Origin: Syntrophus sp. (in: bacteria)
GTDB taxonomy: Bacteria; Desulfobacterota; Syntrophia; Syntrophales; UBA8958
Assembly (NCBI GenBank): GCA_003451635.1
Contig: DMAT01000067.1
Span: 1-7,943, forward strand
Direction: 5' to 3'
Length of the DNA stretch: 7,943 nucleotides
Under the pieces are notes generated by a model. That model was not told the origin of the DNA, did not search any database, and saw only the letters and a list, made by a program, of their open reading frames with translations. This document shows positions 5,065 through 7,943 of this stretch, in pieces. The translations under genes and the position numbers were made by a program. Each line of letters opens with the position of its first letter. The first letter of the stretch is position 1.

Positions 5065-7304
5065 GATGCGTCTCCTTTTTTGAGCAGGGGAATGGTTACG
5101 CTGACCGTCGTTCCCTCCCCGGGCTTCCCTTTGATGTTCACTTCCCCTCCCCAGTATTCCGCCCGTTCCCGGATGCCCAGGAGTCCGAAAGAATTGGGTT
5201 TGGTCATCTGTTCCCGGGTGATGCCCTTGCCGTTGTCTTTGACCGTAAGCTGGATCTTCTTGCCCGTAGCCTTCAGGGATGCGCTGACCCGGGAGGCCTC
5301 GGCGTGACGGGAGATATTGGTGAGGGTTTCCTGAAAGATCCGGAACAGGGACGTTGTCAGATCGGGATCGAGGACGATGTCCTCCGGGGCGAAACTGACC
5401 TGGCAGCGGATGCCCGTGCGTTTTTCAAATTCCTGCGCCTGCCAGCCGATAGCGGCAGTCAGTCCCAGATGATCCAGCATTCCCGGCCTCAAGGCCATGT
5501 AGATCCGCTTGAGGGTCTCCATGGTCATGTCGATAAGGCTGGAGAGGGACTGGGTCCGTTCGACCAGGGACGTCAGTTCCGGGGGGATCTTCTTCCCCAG
5601 GAGAATAATCTCCGTGTTGAGGGCGGTAAGGAGCTGACCGAGTTCATCGTGGAGTTCCCGGGCGATGCGGGTCCGCTCCTTTTCCCGGACGGACTGGAGA
5701 TGGGCTGTGAGATTTCGTAATTGTATCCGCGAGTTTTCCAGTTCCGTGGCGGCAAATTTGCGGTCCGTGATGTCCTCATAAGTAATGACAATATTTTTTT
5801 CCCGCAGACTGTCCCCGATCCGGGCGGCGGTGACCATACAGTCGATGCTCCGTCCGTCCTTGCGGCGGCAGGGAAATTCGAGGGTTACGGTTCGTTTTTT
5901 CTCCAGGGCGCTGTAAAGGGCCTTGGCCATCCCTTCGTAGTCTTCGTCCGACCGGTAAAGAACCCGGGTGCTCATGCCGATGAGGTCCCGGGCCTTCCAG
6001 CCGAAGACGGTCTGGACGCCGTCATTGGCAAAGATGATCCGCCGGTCCTGCAGGCCGATGACGGCGTGGGGGATGGCCTCCAGGATAGAGGCCTCCAGGG
6101 CCTCCAGGGCTTCGAGCTTTTCCCGGGAGCTTATCTGTTCGGTGATGTCCATGGAGTTGCCGAGAACGGCCATTTCTCCCCGGAAATGGATCATTGTGAC
6201 CGTTTCCATGATCCAGCGGGTGTCGCCGTTTTTGGTGATAATCCGGAACTCGTGGGGGGCCTTCCGTTTCCCCGAGAGCATGCTCTTGGCGTTTTTGCGG
6301 ACCGTCGCCCGGTCTTCGGGATGGACAAGGCTCATGGAGTCCATCCCGACCAGTTCCTCTTCGCCGTAGCCGGCGTAAGCGGCGGCGTGATGGTTGACAA
6401 ACTGGAAGGCCCCGCTCTGGACCACATATACCCCCGCCTGGGAGCTGTTGGCCAGGGTCTTGTACACCTCTTCGACCTGCTTGCGGTCCGTGATGTCCTC
6501 GTAGGTAATGACGATCTGTTTATCCGTCAGGGTGTCGCCGATTCGGGAGGCGTTGATCATGCAGACGATGTCCTTGCCGTCCTTGTGGCGGCATGGGAAT
6601 TCGAGAGAGACGGTCCGCTCCTTCTCCAGAGTGGTGTAGAGCTTTCCGGCGATCTCCTCGAAGTCCTGCTCCGTACGGTAAAGGCGCCGCGTCCGCTGCC
6701 CGATCAGTTCCTCGGCCCTCCATCCGAAGACGGTCTGGACGCCGTCATTGGCAAAGATGATCCGCCGGTTCTTCAGACCGATCACGGCGTGGGGGATGGC
6801 TTCGAGGATGGATGCCTCAAGGGCCTCCAGTTCGGCAAGCTTGTTCCGGGCGTTGATCTGTTCGGTAATGTCCATGGAATTGCCGAGGACGGCCCGCTTG
6901 CCCTGATAGAGGATGGTGGTAACCGTTTCGGTGATCCAGTGGATGCTTCCATCCTTGGCGATGGTCCTAAAGACGTAAGGGGAGAAGCGGGTTCCCTTGA
7001 GCATGTCAATTGAGCAGGTTCTGACGATGTGCCGGTCTTCGGGATGGACGATGGACATGGATGACATGCCGAGGAGCTCTTCCCGGGCATAACCCCAGTA
7101 ATTGGAGGTGTGCTGATTGACGAACTTGAAGATGCCGTCCTGGACGACATAGATGCCCATGAGGGAACTGTTTTCGATGGTCCGGAATAGTCCTTCCTCA
7201 AAGAGGCGGTCCGTTTCCAGCTTCTTGATCTCTTCAACGGTGCGGCGAATCTCCTGAACCTCCTTCAGGAGGGGGGTCAGGTCTTGCAATTTAGCGATTT
7301 TCAT
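5061..7304 (-). CDS. Soluble four-PAS sensor histidine kinase, NarL-partner type (HisKA_3)
   Basis: The product has 747 residues and no membrane segment, so it works in the cytoplasm. Residues 1-36 form a charged, likely coiled helix. Four PAS domains follow at about 38-150, 163-275, 279-391 and 404-516; each ends in the PAC-type tail DITEQI or DITDRK. The HisKA_3 dimerisation helix holds the phosphoacceptor H552 in RIARELHDELGQ. The ATPase domain (about 645-742) has the N box E659/N663, G1 box DNGKG (690-694), G2 box GLLGIRERA (707-715) and GEGT (729-732). PAS 1-2 and PAS 3-4 are tandem copies of one 241-residue module. The ATG at 7304 has only a purine-rich GAGAGA before it, not a strong Shine-Dalgarno; coupling to the TRAP gene 54 bp upstream is possible. 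Its stop overlaps the response-regulator start. The PAS ligands (redox, haem, flavin or small molecule) cannot be told from the sequence. Confidence 0.95.
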   Translation of the reverse strand: MKIAKLQDLTPLLKEVQEIRRTVEEIKKLETDRLFEEGLFRTIENSSLMGIYVVQDGIFKFVNQHTSNYWGYAREELLGMSSMSIVHPEDRHIVRTCSIDMLKGTRFSPYVFRTIAKDGSIHWITETVTTILYQGKRAVLGNSMDITEQINARNKLAELEALEASILEAIPHAVIGLKNRRIIFANDGVQTVFGWRAEELIGQRTRRLYRTEQDFEEIAGKLYTTLEKERTVSLEFPCRHKDGKDIVCMINASRIGDTLTDKQIVITYEDITDRKQVEEVYKTLANSSQAGVYVVQSGAFQFVNHHAAAYAGYGEEELVGMDSMSLVHPEDRATVRKNAKSMLSGKRKAPHEFRIITKNGDTRWIMETVTMIHFRGEMAVLGNSMDITEQISSREKLEALEALEASILEAIPHAVIGLQDRRIIFANDGVQTVFGWKARDLIGMSTRVLYRSDEDYEGMAKALYSALEKKRTVTLEFPCRRKDGRSIDCMVTAARIGDSLREKNIVITYEDITDRKFAATELENSRIQLRNLTAHLQSVREKERTRIARELHDELGQLLTALNTEIILLGKKIPPELTSLVERTQSLSSLIDMTMETLKRIYMALRPGMLDHLGLTAAIGWQAQEFEKRTGIRCQVSFAPEDIVLDPDLTTSLFRIFQETLTNISRHAEASRVSASLKATGKKIQLTVKDNGKGITREQMTKPNSFGLLGIRERAEYWGGEVNIKGKPGEGTTVSVTIPLLKKGDAS
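5761..7206 (-). repeat. Two tandem 723-bp repeats encoding PAS-PAS modules inside the kinase gene
   Basis: The units 5761-6483 and 6484-7206 align with a constant 723-bp (241-codon) offset and no net indel. The longest exact match I found is 46 bp (6001-6046 and 6724-6769, coding for the FANDGVQTVFGW region). Other near-exact blocks are around 6061/6784 and 6137/6860. The units code for kinase residues 33-273 and 274-514. Shared protein blocks include EASILEAIPHAVIGL, RRIIFANDGVQTVFGW and LGNSMDITEQI. Confidence 0.9.
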
Positions 7305-7358
7305 TCTCTCTCATTCCGGCTCCATTATTCCGGGTTTGATCAGGAAACCACGATATGG

Positions 7359-7943
7359 TCATTTCGTGTTGATGATGGCGTCCACCTTGTCCTTGCCCAA
7401 TGACTGGATAAACTCACCCATCGCCCTTTCCATGACCTTATACCACGTCCCCTTGCTGATGTCCCTGGTGATGGTCATGCCCTTGGCTGCCAGCTCGGCA
7501 ATTTGTTTCTCTTCGCTGTCCCGCCCCAGTTTTCGCTGGTACGGGGCGACTTCCGCCGCTGTCCTCAAAATCATGTCCTGGTCTTCCTTGGCGAGGGTCT
7601 GCCAGATCTTGGGGCTGACGGCGATCAGGGCCGGGGAATAGACATGCTGGGTCAGGGAGAGGTATTTCTGAACCTCGTCGAATCGCGATGAATAGATGAC
7701 GGCGACGGGATTTTCCTGGCCGTCGAGGGATTTCTTCTGCAAATCTCCATACAGCTCCCCAAAGGGAAGGGCGACGGGATTAACCCCCACGGCCTTCCAG
7801 GCCGCCAGGTGGATCTTGTTTTCCATCGTCCGAATCTTCATGCCTTTGGCGTCGGCGGGTACTTGCACGGCCTTCTTCGAGTTGGTCAGGTTCCGGAAAC
7901 CGTTCTCCCAGAAGGATAATCCCTTGAAGTTGGCCTTCCCCAG
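7359..7943 (-). CDS. TRAP transporter substrate-binding protein, DctP family, C-terminal part (5' end outside window)
   Basis: The frame is open to the window edge at 7943 and ends at TGA 7359-7361, giving 194 visible residues; a GTG at 7868 is internal and not a start, because the family motif WENGFRNLTNSKKAV precedes it. Family signatures include GMKIRTM (visible residues 34-40, whose arginine usually grips the substrate carboxylate), GVNPVALPFGELYGDLQ and LDGQENP. DctP proteins are periplasmic receptors of about 330 residues that hand organic acids such as C4-dicarboxylates, keto or aromatic acids to a DctQ-DctM membrane pair driven by sodium or protons. The membrane genes are not seen here and would lie upstream or elsewhere. 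The kinase gene follows 54 bp downstream on the same strand with no terminator evident in the gap, suggesting one operon. Substrate unknown. Confidence 0.9.
   Translation of the reverse strand: MGKANFKGLSFWENGFRNLTNSKKAVQVPADAKGMKIRTMENKIHLAAWKAVGVNPVALPFGELYGDLQKKSLDGQENPVAVIYSSRFDEVQKYLSLTQHVYSPALIAVSPKIWQTLAKEDQDMILRTAAEVAPYQRKLGRDSEEKQIAELAAKGMTITRDISKGTWYKVMERAMGEFIQSLGKDKVDAIINTK

Noticed and set aside
5721..7013. A 430-codon open frame on the + strand, opposite the kinase gene
   Set aside because: It is a shadow of the GC-biased kinase codons; the minus frame has full PAS, HisKA_3 and ATPase motifs, and the + frame product has no recognisable domain and repeats only because the kinase repeats.
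7359..7868. A DctP-like frame starting at GTG 7868
   Set aside because: The frame continues upstream to the window edge with typical DctP sequence, so the GTG is an internal valine codon and the gene is simply cut by the window.

Overview
The window (7943 bp, moderately GC-rich, no rRNA, tRNA, CRISPR array or intact insertion sequence seen) looks like chromosome from a Gram-negative proteobacterium in the broad sense. The best guess is a deltaproteobacterial/Desulfobacterota relative of the Syntrophus or Geobacter type. The basis is a TorF-type outer-membrane porin with signal peptide, a TRAP-type solute receptor, a multi-PAS NarL-type two-component system and a B12-radical-SAM-like enzyme. 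The lineage call is inference and no gene here fixes a species.

Layout, left to right. (1) 3-803 (+): the C-terminal part of a radical SAM enzyme, entering from outside the window. (2) 796-2334 (-): a membrane protein joining a YihY/BrkB domain to a complete CRP-like cytoplasmic half (cyclic-nucleotide fold plus winged-helix-like tail). Its 3' end overlaps the radical SAM gene tail to tail by 8 bp. (3) 2335-2702: a divergent intergenic region of about 370 bp holding a 12-bp perfect inverted repeat around a 73-bp centre. (4) 2703-3632 (+): a TorF/Gcw_chp-type outer-membrane barrel. (5) 3719-3753: a likely bidirectional terminator. (6) 3777-4214 (-): a small secreted protein of unknown function with a near-consensus sigma70 promoter at 4298-4326. 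(7) 4336-4419 (+): a relic of a second TorF-type porin gene, about 27 codons that match the C-terminal strands of the intact porin and are cut off at both ends. (8) 7943-4426 (-): an operon-like run of dctP-like TRAP receptor (5' end outside), a soluble four-PAS histidine kinase and a NarL/FixJ response regulator. Kinase and regulator overlap by ATGA.

How the genes may work together: the kinase and regulator form one two-component system, clear from the family signatures and the 4-bp overlap. A TRAP receptor just upstream on the same strand suggests that uptake of an organic acid and signalling are linked. However, the kinase has no membrane segment and cannot see the periplasmic receptor directly, so any link would be through imported substrate, metabolism or redox state. 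The porin and the small secreted protein are envelope genes that could be targets, but nothing in the sequence proves it.

Most notable observations: the porin-gene relic between two minus-strand genes; the BrkB-CRP-like fusion whose presumed recognition helix is acidic; a 241-residue PAS-PAS module duplicated in tandem in the kinase with a 46-bp perfect DNA repeat; the unexplained 97-bp inverted-repeat element; and CX4CX2C spacing at the radical SAM cluster site.
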